DNA from: an uncultured Fusobacteriaceae bacterium
GTDB lineage: Bacteria; Fusobacteriota; Fusobacteriia; Fusobacteriales; Fusobacteriaceae
Length of the DNA stretch: 63,171 nt
Assembly: GCA_947038515.1 (NCBI GenBank)
Contig: CAMQWJ010000001.1
Location: 269,580-332,750 of the forward strand
Reading direction: 5' to 3'
The position numbers and the translations under genes are program-made. Below are positions 52,332-61,142 of the stretch, in pieces. Positions within the stretch are counted from its first letter, which is position 1. Every line of letters begins with the position of its first letter. The notes under the pieces are model-generated. The model was given only the letters and a program-made list of their open reading frames with translations. It did no database searches and had not been told where the DNA came from.

Positions 52332-53729
52332 CTATAAAGCAAACCCCAATGCGATAAATAACATCATAGATATTCCTAGTGCTAATCCTGAATACGGCAA
52401 TTGAGTTTTAACATGGTTCATAACATCTGTACCTGTTACGCTAGATGTTAAAATAACACTATCCGATATGGGTGAAGATTGGTCTCCGAACACAGCTCCT
52501 GATACAACTGCACCTATCACATAATTTAAAGGAATCCCATTACTATATGCAATGGGTAACATAATAGGCATTAAAAGTATAATAGCAGCACTGCTAGAAC
52601 CAGAACTAAACGAGATGATAGAACTAATGATTAAAATCATAACCAACACAATAGAGGGCGGAATATATTGTGCAAACCTTGCAATGTATTCTGCTGTTCC
52701 CAACTGTGAAACAATATCACCAAAGGCATAGGCTAGAACCAAAATAACAACAATAGGGAATATATTTTTCATCCCCTCAAAGCACCACTGTATATAGGTT
52801 TCCATGGTTGTAAGTTTTTGATATATATAATATATTGCAGTAAAAAACAAAGTCACACAACCACCTGTAAATACAGCTGTTGCACCATCCCCTATCATCG
52901 GATTTCCGTTTCCAGTGTAAAATAAAATTATGAAAATGGATAGCATTAATAATACAATTGGAATAACCATATTACGTGCCAATGCCCTTTTCCCTTTAGG
53001 AATTTTTGTTTTATAATTTGTAATTTCTATATTTGTGTCTAGCTCTTGTGTTAATCTCTTCATTTTCCCAATTTCAACCTGAAATATAATAGAAATACTT
53101 ACAATCACAAGTATACTTATACTATAAAATTGAAAACCTATAGATTTTATCATGATATTAAATGCACTTTCTTCAATACCTATATTCAGTAATACATTGT
53201 GAATAACCGAAGTCAAAAGTGCTCCTGCTCCACCAAATGGAATCAGCCATGCAATGGGGGAACCTGTTGAATTTGAAATAAGTGCTAACTTCTCTTTAGG
53301 AAGCTTATATTTTTCAAAAAATGGTTTTCCTATCAATGCTGTTATTGCAATGGAACTTGTAGCATCTACAAAAATAAATAAGCCGGCAATAAAAGATATT
53401 AGTTGGGCGTCCATTTTAGATTTTACAATATCCTTTTTTTCTGTAAGATAAAGGATTAATCCTTCAACTCCACCAGAAATTTCTACTACAAATACCAATG
53501 AACCTGTTAATAATAAAAAATATGTAGTTTTAGCAGAGGAAGCTGATGCAAAAACCGATGCAATAGCATCAAATCCGATAAAGAAAGACCCTACATCGGC
53601 ACCAATGATAAATGCCCCTGTAAATAAACCTGCAAGGAGTGCTATAAATACATTTTTCTTCCAAAATGCCAAAACAAGCGATATAACCACAGGTAATAAT
53701 GATAATATTCCATAACTAGAATTCAACAT
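52332..53729 (-). CDS. NhaC-family Na+/H+ antiporter-like transporter
   Basis: A 465-aa polytopic membrane protein with about 12 helices. Features are the first helix AFWKKNVFIALLAGLFTGAF, LISFIAGLFIFVDATSSIAI near 120-140, SNSTGSPIAWLIPFGGAG near 155-173 and the C-terminal SFSSGSSSAAIILLMPIM and FGDQSSPISDSVILTSSVT, the last being a hallmark of the NhaC/tetracycline-type group. I chose ATG at 53727-53729 because GGGGGTGA precedes it closely; an upstream TTG has no ribosome site. Members exchange Na+ for protons, or malate/lactate in some relatives. Confidence 0.88.
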   Translation of the reverse strand: MLNSSYGILSLLPVVISLVLAFWKKNVFIALLAGLFTGAFIIGADVGSFFIGFDAIASVFASASSAKTTYFLLLTGSLVFVVEISGGVEGLILYLTEKKDIVKSKMDAQLISFIAGLFIFVDATSSIAITALIGKPFFEKYKLPKEKLALISNSTGSPIAWLIPFGGAGALLTSVIHNVLLNIGIEESAFNIMIKSIGFQFYSISILVIVSISIIFQVEIGKMKRLTQELDTNIEITNYKTKIPKGKRALARNMVIPIVLLMLSIFIILFYTGNGNPMIGDGATAVFTGGCVTLFFTAIYYIYQKLTTMETYIQWCFEGMKNIFPIVVILVLAYAFGDIVSQLGTAEYIARFAQYIPPSIVLVMILIISSIISFSSGSSSAAIILLMPIMLPIAYSNGIPLNYVIGAVVSGAVFGDQSSPISDSVILTSSVTGTDVMNHVKTQLPYSGLALGISMMLFIALGFAL

Positions 53730-53780
53730 ACTCACCCCCAATATATCTAATTTCAATCTAACTATTGCATTTTATTTTCC

Positions 53781-53824
53781 TACCTACTATAATATAGCAG
53801 TACAGATAATTTGTAAAGTAGGTA
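53781..53824 (-). promoter_or_regulatory. nhaC promoter flanked by an inverted repeat
   Basis: On the minus strand TTTACA (53812-53817), 17 nt, TATTAT (53789-53794). The arms TACCTAC (53781-53787) and GTAGGTA (53818-53824) flank it exactly. A second pair, ACAGTA/TACTGT, lies at about 53824-53857. HxlR binding is likely because that gene is divergent. Confidence 0.6.
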
Positions 53825-53886
53825 CAGTATTGTGGCATAGTTACCAAAAGATACTGTTATAAGAGTAGATTACCTAGGAGGATCAT

Positions 53887-54225
53887 ATGAATGAAAAATT
53901 ATTAATAGCTTGCCCTGTTGAAACAACATTAGCACTTATAGGTGATAAATGGAAAGTATTAATTTTACGTGACTTGATGGATGGCACAAGAAGGTTTGGA
54001 GAGCTTAAAAAATCTATTGGAAGTGTTTCTCAAAAAGTTTTGACAGCACAACTTAAAACAATGGAACAAGATGAATTAGTTCATCGAAAAGTATATGCCG
54101 AAGTTCCTCCTCGTGTGGAGTACACTCTTACTCAAATAGGTTATAGTCTTAAACCTGTTCTTGATTCAATGATGGAGTGGGGGTTAGAATATAAATATAA
54201 TTTAAGAGATGGAAAAAATATTTAA
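53887..54225 (+). CDS. HxlR-family winged-helix regulator, second copy
   Basis: A 112-aa DNA-binding protein with the HxlR hallmark CPVETTLALIGDKWKVLILRDL (in parts: CPVETTLALIGDKW near 9-22) and MDGTRRFGELKKSIGSVSQKVL, then the wing VPPRVEYTLTQIGYSL. The Cys at 9 fits redox or electrophile sensing. AGGAGG lies 6 nt before the ATG. It is divergent from nhaC and the flavin/4Fe-4S gene, which it probably controls through the inverted repeat at 53781-53824. Confidence 0.93.
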   Translation: MNEKLLIACPVETTLALIGDKWKVLILRDLMDGTRRFGELKKSIGSVSQKVLTAQLKTMEQDELVHRKVYAEVPPRVEYTLTQIGYSLKPVLDSMMEWGLEYKYNLRDGKNI

Positions 54226-54267
54226 GATTACTGAAAGGGACTTGCTTACAAATTAAAAATAACAGAA

Positions 54268-54306
54268 TAAAAAAACAGGATGATATAAAACCATCCTGTT
54301 TTTTAT
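54268..54306. terminator. Bidirectional terminator between HxlR and guaA
   Basis: AAAAAACAGGATG pairs with CATCCTGTTTTTT around ATATAAAAC; T-runs on both strands. Confidence 0.92.
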
Positions 54307-54353
54307 TTGAAACTATATATTTTAAAATTACTAAATTTTATTTGTTTAAAATC

Positions 54354-55892
54354 CTACTCCCACTCAATAGTAGCTGGTGGCTTAGAAGAAATATCATAAG
54401 TAAGTCTGTTAATTCCCTTAACTTCATTGATAATTCTATTTGAAACTTTGTCTAAAAATTCATAAGGAAGTCTTGACCATGTTGCAGTCATGAAATCTAT
54501 TGTATCAGCTGAACGAAGAACGGCAGTATACTCATAAGTTCTTTCATCTCCCATAACTCCAACAGATTTAACTGGTAATAATACTACGAAAGCTTGACTT
54601 ACTTTAGTATATAGTCCAGCACTTCTAAGTTCTTGTATGAATATATCATCAGCTTCTCTTAAAATATCAGCTTTCTCTTTATCAACAGCACCAATAATTC
54701 TTATTCCTAATCCTGGACCTGGGAACGGGTGTCTATCAATCATAAAATCAGGTATACCAAGCTCTCTTCCAACAGCTCTAACCTCATCTTTAAATAGTTC
54801 TCTCAATGGCTCTAGTAATTCCATTTTCATATCATCAGGAAGTCCACCAACATTGTGATGTGATTTTATTGTTGAAGAAGGACCATTTATAGACATAGAC
54901 TCTATAACATCTGGATATATTGTTCCTTGAGCTAAGAAATCTATTCCTTCTAGTGCACTTGCTTCTCTATCAAACACTTCAATAAATTCTTTTCCTATAA
55001 TTTTTCTTTTTTGCTCAGGGTCACTAACACCTTTTAATTTTTCTAAGAATACCTCTCCAGCTTCTACACATTTGATATTCATCTTATAGTTTTTCCCATA
55101 AACTTCCATAACATTTTTAGCTTCATTTTTACGAAGTAAACCTGTGTCTACAAAAATACAAGTTAATTGATCTCCAATAGCTTTATGAATAAGCATTGCA
55201 GCAACTGATGAATCCACTCCACCTGAAAGTGCAAGCATAACTTTTTTCTTTCCAACTCTTTCTTTTATATTTGCAACAGTTGTTTCAATGTAGTTCCCCA
55301 TAGACCAATTCTCTTCACATTTAGCAATATCAAATACAAAGTTTCTAAATATTTGAACACCAAATTCAGAGTGAGTAACTTCTGCATGGAACTGAATACC
55401 ATAAATATTTTTCTCTACATTTGAAATAGCAGCAATACAAGAATCTGTATGTGCAATAACTTTAAATCCTTTTGGTATCTCTGTTACGTGATCCCCATGA
55501 CTCATCCAAACTTGTGACTTATCAGGTATATTTTTAAATAAAAGAGAGTCCATATCATCTAAAAGAAGATGAGCTTTTCCAAATTCCTGTTTATCAGCAC
55601 AAGCTACAACTCCATCAAGAAGTTTTGTTGTAAGTTGCATACCATAGCAAATACCTAAAATTGGTATCCCAGCACTATATATAGCTGGATCAATAGTAGG
55701 AGAACCTTCCTTATATGTTGAAGAGGGACTACCTGATAATATTATTCCTGCTGGATTTCTTGCAAGAATTTTATCTAATGGTTCAAAATAAGGAACTACT
55801 TCTGCATATACACCCATTTCTCTTACTCTTCTTGCTATTAACTGATTAAACTGCGAACCGAAATCTAAAATAATTATACTTTTGTTTTTCAC
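54354..55892 (-). CDS. guaA: GMP synthase (glutamine-hydrolysing)
   Basis: Makes GMP from XMP with ATP and glutamine; cytosolic. The glutamine amidotransferase domain is about residues 1-190 with GICYGMQ (nucleophile Cys near 80) and QFHAEVTHSE. The ATP pyrophosphatase domain has LSGGVDSSVAAML near 223-235. The C-terminal dimerisation domain ends PATIEWE, as usual for GuaA. I chose GTG at 55892 because AGGAGG lies 4 nt upstream; an ATG 18 nt earlier would be within that site's reach only poorly. The result, 512 aa, is the usual length. It follows xpt, so salvage and synthesis of GMP are joined. Confidence 0.97.
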   Translation of the reverse strand: MKNKSIIILDFGSQFNQLIARRVREMGVYAEVVPYFEPLDKILARNPAGIILSGSPSSTYKEGSPTIDPAIYSAGIPILGICYGMQLTTKLLDGVVACADKQEFGKAHLLLDDMDSLLFKNIPDKSQVWMSHGDHVTEIPKGFKVIAHTDSCIAAISNVEKNIYGIQFHAEVTHSEFGVQIFRNFVFDIAKCEENWSMGNYIETTVANIKERVGKKKVMLALSGGVDSSVAAMLIHKAIGDQLTCIFVDTGLLRKNEAKNVMEVYGKNYKMNIKCVEAGEVFLEKLKGVSDPEQKRKIIGKEFIEVFDREASALEGIDFLAQGTIYPDVIESMSINGPSSTIKSHHNVGGLPDDMKMELLEPLRELFKDEVRAVGRELGIPDFMIDRHPFPGPGLGIRIIGAVDKEKADILREADDIFIQELRSAGLYTKVSQAFVVLLPVKSVGVMGDERTYEYTAVLRSADTIDFMTATWSRLPYEFLDKVSNRIINEVKGINRLTYDISSKPPATIEWE

Positions 55893-55919
55893 AACTCCTC
55901 CTCTATTCATAATTTTAAT

Positions 55920-56483
55920 TTATAAAATGACTTTTCCATTTTCAAAGCCTTTTATTATTGCTAATGATTCAACATGTAACCCTTTCTCTCGTAATAGTTT
56001 TGCACCTTCTTGAAAACCTTTTTCAATAACGATACCTACTCCTACAATCTCTGCTCCTGCTTGCTTAACTATACTTTCTAATCCTATAACTGCTCCACCC
56101 ATTGCTAAAAAATCATCAACAATAAGAACTTTCTCTCCAGCTTTTATAAAATCTTTAGAAACGATTATATCGTATTCTTTCTTTTTTGTAAAAGAAAATA
56201 CTTTTGAAGTATAAACTGAGTTTGCTGTTACTGGTTTTTTCTTCTTCGCAAATACTAGAGGAACACCAAAAAAATAGGCAACAGTGACACCCATAGCAAT
56301 TCCTGAAGCTTCAATAGTAAGAATTTTATCAATTTTTTTATCTTTAAATCTTTCCTTAAACTCTTTTCCTATCTCAAACATAAGGTTTGCATCTATCTGG
56401 TGATTTAAAAAACTATCAACTTTTAAAATTGAATTATCTATCACTTTACCATTCTGAATAATCAGTTCTTCTAATATTTTCAT
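55920..56483 (-). CDS. xpt: Xanthine phosphoribosyltransferase
   Basis: A 187-aa PRTase that converts xanthine and PRPP to XMP. The start MKILEELIIQNGKVID is the Xpt N-terminus. The PRPP-binding motif is VLIVDDFLAMGGA near 122-134, preceded by KPVTANSVYTSKVFSFTKKK near 82-101, characteristic of Xpt. GGGAGAG lies before the ATG at 56481-56483. Longer in-frame ATGs upstream lack ribosome sites. Its product XMP is the substrate of GuaA downstream by 27 bp. Confidence 0.96.
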   Translation of the reverse strand: MKILEELIIQNGKVIDNSILKVDSFLNHQIDANLMFEIGKEFKERFKDKKIDKILTIEASGIAMGVTVAYFFGVPLVFAKKKKPVTANSVYTSKVFSFTKKKEYDIIVSKDFIKAGEKVLIVDDFLAMGGAVIGLESIVKQAGAEIVGVGIVIEKGFQEGAKLLREKGLHVESLAIIKGFENGKVIL

Positions 56484-56519
56484 TTTCTCTCCCATTTTGA
56501 TAATTTTTTTGATTATTAT

Positions 56520-56548
56520 ATAATATCTTATAATTTCCAATGTGTCAA
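56520..56548 (-). promoter_or_regulatory. Promoter of the xpt-guaA operon
   Basis: On the minus strand TTGACA (56543-56548), 17 nt, TATTAT (56520-56525), followed by a short leader of about 30 bp before the ribosome site. I looked for a purine riboswitch in the leader and found none. Confidence 0.8.
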
Positions 56549-56664
56549 CACATATCCTATTAAGCACTTAAGATTTCTTAAATATTTTTTTTATCTTAAA
56601 AAATAAGAATTTTTCTAAATAAAAAAACAAATCTAAAAGTCCTTTTTAATACTCTAATTATACC

Positions 56665-58191
56665 CTATTTTTTTATAATTAAGTTCTCTCCATCCATTTC
56701 TAGTGGCTTAGAAATTTCTAATATTTCTAGAATTGTTGGGGCAATATCTCCAAGTTTTCCATCTTTTATCTGTGAGTGCTCATAATTTTTCCCTATTAAA
56801 ATAAAGGGAACTTTATTTGTTGTATGAGAAGTATACGGAACTTTAGTTATTGGATCCTCCATAAGCTCTGCATTTCCATGATCGGCAGTTATTAATATAG
56901 TACCATTTCTATCTAACATTTCTGGTACTACTTTTTTTAAACAATCATCTACTGTTTTTATTGCTTTTACTGCAGCTTCTAACTTTCCAGTGTGACCTAC
57001 CATATCTGGATTTGCATAATTTACTATAATCACACCATATTTTTCACTTTTTATTGCTTCTATAAGCTTATCAGTTAATTCTTTTGCTGACATTTCAGGT
57101 TGTAAATCATAAGTTGCAACTTTAGGTGAAGGAACTAAAATTCTTTCCTCACCTTTTAACGGTGTTTCTTTTCCACCATTAAAGAAAAATGTAACATGAG
57201 CATATTTTTCAGTTTCTGCCACTCTTAATTGTGAAATTCCATTTATAGAAAGAACATCTCCAAGTGTATTTAAAATCTCTTTATCTTCATAAATGAAAGG
57301 AGCTTCTATTGTAGCATCATATTCTCTCATACAATAATAAGATAGTTGTAAATTTTTTCTTTCAAACTCTTTAAAGTCTTTATCAACTAATGCTCTTGTT
57401 ATCTCCCTTGCTCTATCAGGACGATAATTAAAATTGATAACTACATTTTTTTCTTTTATTAACCCTTTCTTTTCTATAATAGTGGGTTCTATAAATTCAT
57501 CAGTTATATTTTTTTTATAGCTACCATTTATTGCTTCCGTAGCTGTTAAGGCATTTTCTCCAACTCCATTAACTATACAGTCATAAGCTTTCTCTATTCT
57601 ATCATAGTTCTTATCTCTATCCATTGTCCAATATCTACCACTTATAGTAGCTATTTTCCCTAGACCTATTTTTTTCATTTCATTTTCTAGATCCCTCAAA
57701 AATATTTCTCCAGATTTTGGTGGTGTATCTCTACCATCTAGTATTGCATGAACATATACTTCTTGAATCCCATATTCTTTAGCCATTCTTATTAGTCCAT
57801 ATAGATGTTCTATATGTGAGTGAACACCCCCATCAGAAAGAAGACCTAAAAAATGAACTGGTGAATTTATCTGCTTTGCAAGTTCAAAAGCTTCAATCAA
57901 TACCTTTTTTTTCATAATATTTCCAGTTTTTACATCTCTTGATATTTCAACAAGTGGTTGATAAACTACTCGACCTGCTCCAATATTTAAATGACCTACT
58001 TCTGAATTTCCCATCTGTCCCTCTGGGAGTCCTACTTTCTCTCCTGAAGCCTCTAAAGAAGAGTGTGGATAATTGTCTAGTAAACTATTAAAATATTCAG
58101 GATGAGCCTCTAACACAGCATTTTTTTCATTTTTTGAATCATTTAAACCCCAACCATCTAAAATCATTAGTAAAAGTGGATTTTTTTTCAT
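56665..58191 (-). CDS. gpmI: 2,3-bisphosphoglycerate-independent phosphoglycerate mutase
   Basis: Interconverts 3- and 2-phosphoglycerate in glycolysis; a two-metal enzyme of the alkaline phosphatase superfamily. At 508 aa it is the usual length. It has LMILDGWGLND near 7-17 (metal Asp), GNSEVGHLNIGAGR near 61-74 containing the catalytic Ser, HAILDGRDTPP near 123 and the C-terminal metal site TADHGNAE near 443-450. AAGGAG-like sequence precedes the ATG. It is transcribed alone. Confidence 0.97.
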   Translation of the reverse strand: MKKNPLLLMILDGWGLNDSKNEKNAVLEAHPEYFNSLLDNYPHSSLEASGEKVGLPEGQMGNSEVGHLNIGAGRVVYQPLVEISRDVKTGNIMKKKVLIEAFELAKQINSPVHFLGLLSDGGVHSHIEHLYGLIRMAKEYGIQEVYVHAILDGRDTPPKSGEIFLRDLENEMKKIGLGKIATISGRYWTMDRDKNYDRIEKAYDCIVNGVGENALTATEAINGSYKKNITDEFIEPTIIEKKGLIKEKNVVINFNYRPDRAREITRALVDKDFKEFERKNLQLSYYCMREYDATIEAPFIYEDKEILNTLGDVLSINGISQLRVAETEKYAHVTFFFNGGKETPLKGEERILVPSPKVATYDLQPEMSAKELTDKLIEAIKSEKYGVIIVNYANPDMVGHTGKLEAAVKAIKTVDDCLKKVVPEMLDRNGTILITADHGNAELMEDPITKVPYTSHTTNKVPFILIGKNYEHSQIKDGKLGDIAPTILEILEISKPLEMDGENLIIKK

Positions 58192-58297
58192 TTTTCTCCT
58201 TATGATACTATTTTATATTCTAATTAATTTATAATATTTCCAAAAATATAAGTAAATATATTTTATTCCAATTTTAACATTTAGTCAATTAGTATTT

Positions 58298-58331
58298 AAA
58301 AAAACTCTCTATTCTATGAATAAAGAGTTTT
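58298..58331 (-). terminator. Terminator after the HdeD-like gene
   Basis: AAAACTCTTTATTC pairs with AATAGAGAGTTTT (one mismatch) and TTTTTT follows on the minus strand. Confidence 0.82.
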
Positions 58332-58352
58332 CTTATAACAAATAATATATTT

Positions 58353-58976
58353 TTATTTTTTATCTATTCCTTCACACTTTAAGTTGTTCTCACATTTTAA
58401 AGCTTTTCTTATTTCACATCCTGTAATAAACAGTGATAATCCACCTAATATTAAGTAGAAAATAATCATGTATATTAATACACTTGCTGCAAAGAATGGA
58501 ATTACAAGTATTAATATACCAAATAATATATCTAATACTCCTCTTACAATATTCAATGTTCTAATACCATTCATATGCATATTTGTTTCATTAATATTCA
58601 TAATTGAAATTCTTGTTAGTATCAATGAAAAACCTTTAAATATTATTAATATTCCTACATAAACAGTTACAAGATATAGTGTTGATATTGGATTAAATAG
58701 TAATACTAATCCCATTAGTAACTCTAATATCCCTATAAATAATATTGCACCCCAAGAAAAATTTTCATTATTTCTTCCAGTTATTCCATAGAATATATTA
58801 CCTATTCCCATAAAGATAAAATACCAAGCTAAAATTATTATTAAATAAATTGAAAACATTCCTGGATTAAACAACCCTAATACACCTGCCAATAAAAATA
58901 TAAAACCTAAAGCAAAATAGTATTTCCAAAGCATTTTTAACGACTTATTTAAATCTAAAAAATCAAATTGTTTCAT
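58353..58976 (-). CDS. HdeD-like DUF308 membrane protein
   Basis: A 207-aa inner-membrane protein with six hydrophobic segments in three helical pairs. It resembles the HdeD/DUF308 family: YYFALGFIFLLAGVLGLFNPGM near 19-41 and GAILFIGILELLMGLVLLFNP near 78-98, repeated again near 135-160. The HdeD name comes from acid resistance in E. coli, but the molecular role is not known. I chose ATG at 58974-58976 with GGGAGGAG close upstream. The C-terminal tail is charged and contains three Cys. Promoter and regulation are not visible. Confidence 0.88.
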   Translation of the reverse strand: MKQFDFLDLNKSLKMLWKYYFALGFIFLLAGVLGLFNPGMFSIYLIIILAWYFIFMGIGNIFYGITGRNNENFSWGAILFIGILELLMGLVLLFNPISTLYLVTVYVGILIIFKGFSLILTRISIMNINETNMHMNGIRTLNIVRGVLDILFGILILVIPFFAASVLIYMIIFYLILGGLSLFITGCEIRKALKCENNLKCEGIDKK

Positions 58977-59057
58977 AACTCCTCCCTTTTCTAAGATAAT
59001 TTTTTTAATCACTTACTATAATAATACTTCTTTAATTAAATTTATCCTTTTTTAATT

Positions 59058-60950
59058 TTAATCTAATACTTTGATATTTATGGACTCAATATTCAAAGTT
59101 CTACCATCTTCAGACTTTTGAATAATTATCTCTCCATTTCTAATTTTTTCTATAACCTCTTCTCTTCTTGGAATTTTTTTTTCTTTTCCTATAATTTTCC
59201 AATTATTATCTATTTTAGGAACTAGTTTTCCTTTTAACTCTTCTTTAACATATTTAATAATAAGTTCTCTAATCCTTCCTCCATCCTGATATATTTCATA
59301 AGAATCATAATACTTATCTTCTAAATTTATTAATTTTAGTGTTTGTAATGTTCCTAATCTATAATTATTTACAGCCACTTTATAATTTTTTGTTTTTTCT
59401 AGTTTTTTACCATTAATATTGACATTTTTTATTCTTTTTCCCGGTTCCATACTAATATCAACATCATATTGTATTCCATCAAACATATCATAATTATATC
59501 CTCTAACATCTTTATTAAAAGATATCGTTACATCTCCTGGTGTTATTTTATTGTAGTACCCCACAGACCACTCCATATATTTCAGAAGATTTTCACCAGT
59601 CATATTGACACCTACTAATGTATTTGTATATTTATAAATAAATGCTACATCCTTCTTCTTAAATATTCCTTTTTTCAAATTTGAATTTGGATCAAAGATT
59701 GCTGCAGCTGAAACATCTGCCTTTGCATAAAATTTTTGAACTTCATTTATAAGTTCTATTACTGCATTATCTTGAATTTGTGATGTTGGTAATGTTGTTA
59801 CTTTATTTTTCCCTGTTATATTATCTACATTTGAAATAAAAGATTCTGCAACTTCCCCAATAACCTGATTTGAATCTTTTAATGATTCCTCATGAACATC
59901 TTTAAATTGTTCTTTAAGCTCTTCATCTGCTTTATAGTTTTTTGTTTCTATATTTTTTGCCTCAACATTTTCTATTTTCCATTTATCATTTATTTTTTTC
60001 AATTTCAACTTACCAAAAGAAACACCCCAACCATATGAGCCTGGAGATATAATTGGTACACCTTCCATATCTAATACATATCGAGCATGTTCATGTCCCG
60101 CAAAAACAATATCAAACTTAGGAACCTTTTTTACAATTTCAAGAATTCCTGCTGAATCTTGTGTATTTTTTCTATCAAGATGAAATGCCCCTACAAGAAC
60201 ATCATATTTCCCTTCTATTTCTTTTACTGTTCTTTCTATTGATACTAAAGGATTCTCAAATTTTAACCCTTTAAAATTTTCTGGAGACGATGCTTCCCAT
60301 TTTGGTACATGGGGTGGTAATACACCTATTACAGCAACTCTCACTCCCTCTATATCAAATATTTGATAAGGTAGTACAAAATTACTTCCATCATCTTCAT
60401 TTAAAATATTTGCACTTATAACAGCACCTTTAAACTTTCTTATATTTTTTTCTATAAATTCTTTTTTAAAATTAAACTCATGATTCCCTAAAATCCATGC
60501 ATCATATTTCATTATATTTAATGCCTTTACCATGGGATGTATCTCTAAATCATTAAATAATTCTGCATTATTATCTTGAACTGTATCACCAATATCAATC
60601 AGTAGTAAGTTTGGATTAGTTTTTCTTAATTCTTTCACTACAGAATTAGTTTTTGTAAATCCTACACTCTCATCCTCTTCACCTATTGCATATTCATAAG
60701 GATATATTCTTCCATGAACATCTGTTGTTGCTGCTATCCCTATAATTACTTCATTTTTTCCTTCTATTCCCTTTTTTATTATTCTTTTTTCTAAATTTAT
60801 TTTTTTTGTTTCATATTCTATACTTTGTTTTACCTCTTTTTTTAGGCTACTTTCTTTTTCTACTTCATTACATCCTAACATTCCTAAAAAAAGTAATAAT
60901 ATAACTACTAACATTTCTCCTTTCTGCTTTAATCTACTGACTATTTTCAT
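59058..60950 (-). CDS. 5'-nucleotidase/2',3'-cyclic phosphodiesterase-type lipoprotein
   Basis: A 630-aa surface or periplasmic metallophosphoesterase. The signal sequence has a lipobox LGMLGC with lipidation Cys at 27. The calcineurin-like domain (about 65-350) has ATTDVHGR (near 73-80), DIGDTVQDN near 118-126, LGNHEFNF near 154-161, and AGHEHARY near 286. The C-terminal 5'-nucleotidase domain (about 380-590) contains LLKYMEWSVGYYNKI and the aromatic substrate region NNYRLGT. It would release nucleosides and phosphate for uptake. AAGGAG lies 7 nt before the chosen ATG; a second start at codon 13 is possible. Confidence 0.92.
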   Translation of the reverse strand: MKIVSRLKQKGEMLVVILLLFLGMLGCNEVEKESSLKKEVKQSIEYETKKINLEKRIIKKGIEGKNEVIIGIAATTDVHGRIYPYEYAIGEEDESVGFTKTNSVVKELRKTNPNLLLIDIGDTVQDNNAELFNDLEIHPMVKALNIMKYDAWILGNHEFNFKKEFIEKNIRKFKGAVISANILNEDDGSNFVLPYQIFDIEGVRVAVIGVLPPHVPKWEASSPENFKGLKFENPLVSIERTVKEIEGKYDVLVGAFHLDRKNTQDSAGILEIVKKVPKFDIVFAGHEHARYVLDMEGVPIISPGSYGWGVSFGKLKLKKINDKWKIENVEAKNIETKNYKADEELKEQFKDVHEESLKDSNQVIGEVAESFISNVDNITGKNKVTTLPTSQIQDNAVIELINEVQKFYAKADVSAAAIFDPNSNLKKGIFKKKDVAFIYKYTNTLVGVNMTGENLLKYMEWSVGYYNKITPGDVTISFNKDVRGYNYDMFDGIQYDVDISMEPGKRIKNVNINGKKLEKTKNYKVAVNNYRLGTLQTLKLINLEDKYYDSYEIYQDGGRIRELIIKYVKEELKGKLVPKIDNNWKIIGKEKKIPRREEVIEKIRNGEIIIQKSEDGRTLNIESINIKVLD

Positions 60951-61056
60951 TTTTTACTCCTTTTTCATTTTTTTTATTCTTCAACTGTTTCTATACTACT
61001 TAGTTAGCTACATTCTAGTCTGATTTTATCTTTTAGTCAATCAGTATTTTATAAAC

Positions 61057-61096
61057 AAAAAAGTCACTTTTCTCTTAAATAAGTGACTTTTTTTTT
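61057..61096. terminator. Terminator after the ABC-F gene
   Basis: AAAAAAGTCACTT pairs with AAGTGACTTTTTT with a T-run; placed between the ABC-F stop and the nucleotidase start. Confidence 0.92.
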
Positions 61097-61142
61097 ATTC
61101 TACTAATATTTCTATTTATCTAGCAATTTAATCTGTTTTTAT

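Noticed and set aside
56484-56660. Purine riboswitch before xpt-guaA
   Set aside because: The conserved purine-aptamer core is absent, and the mapped -10 box leaves only a short leader.
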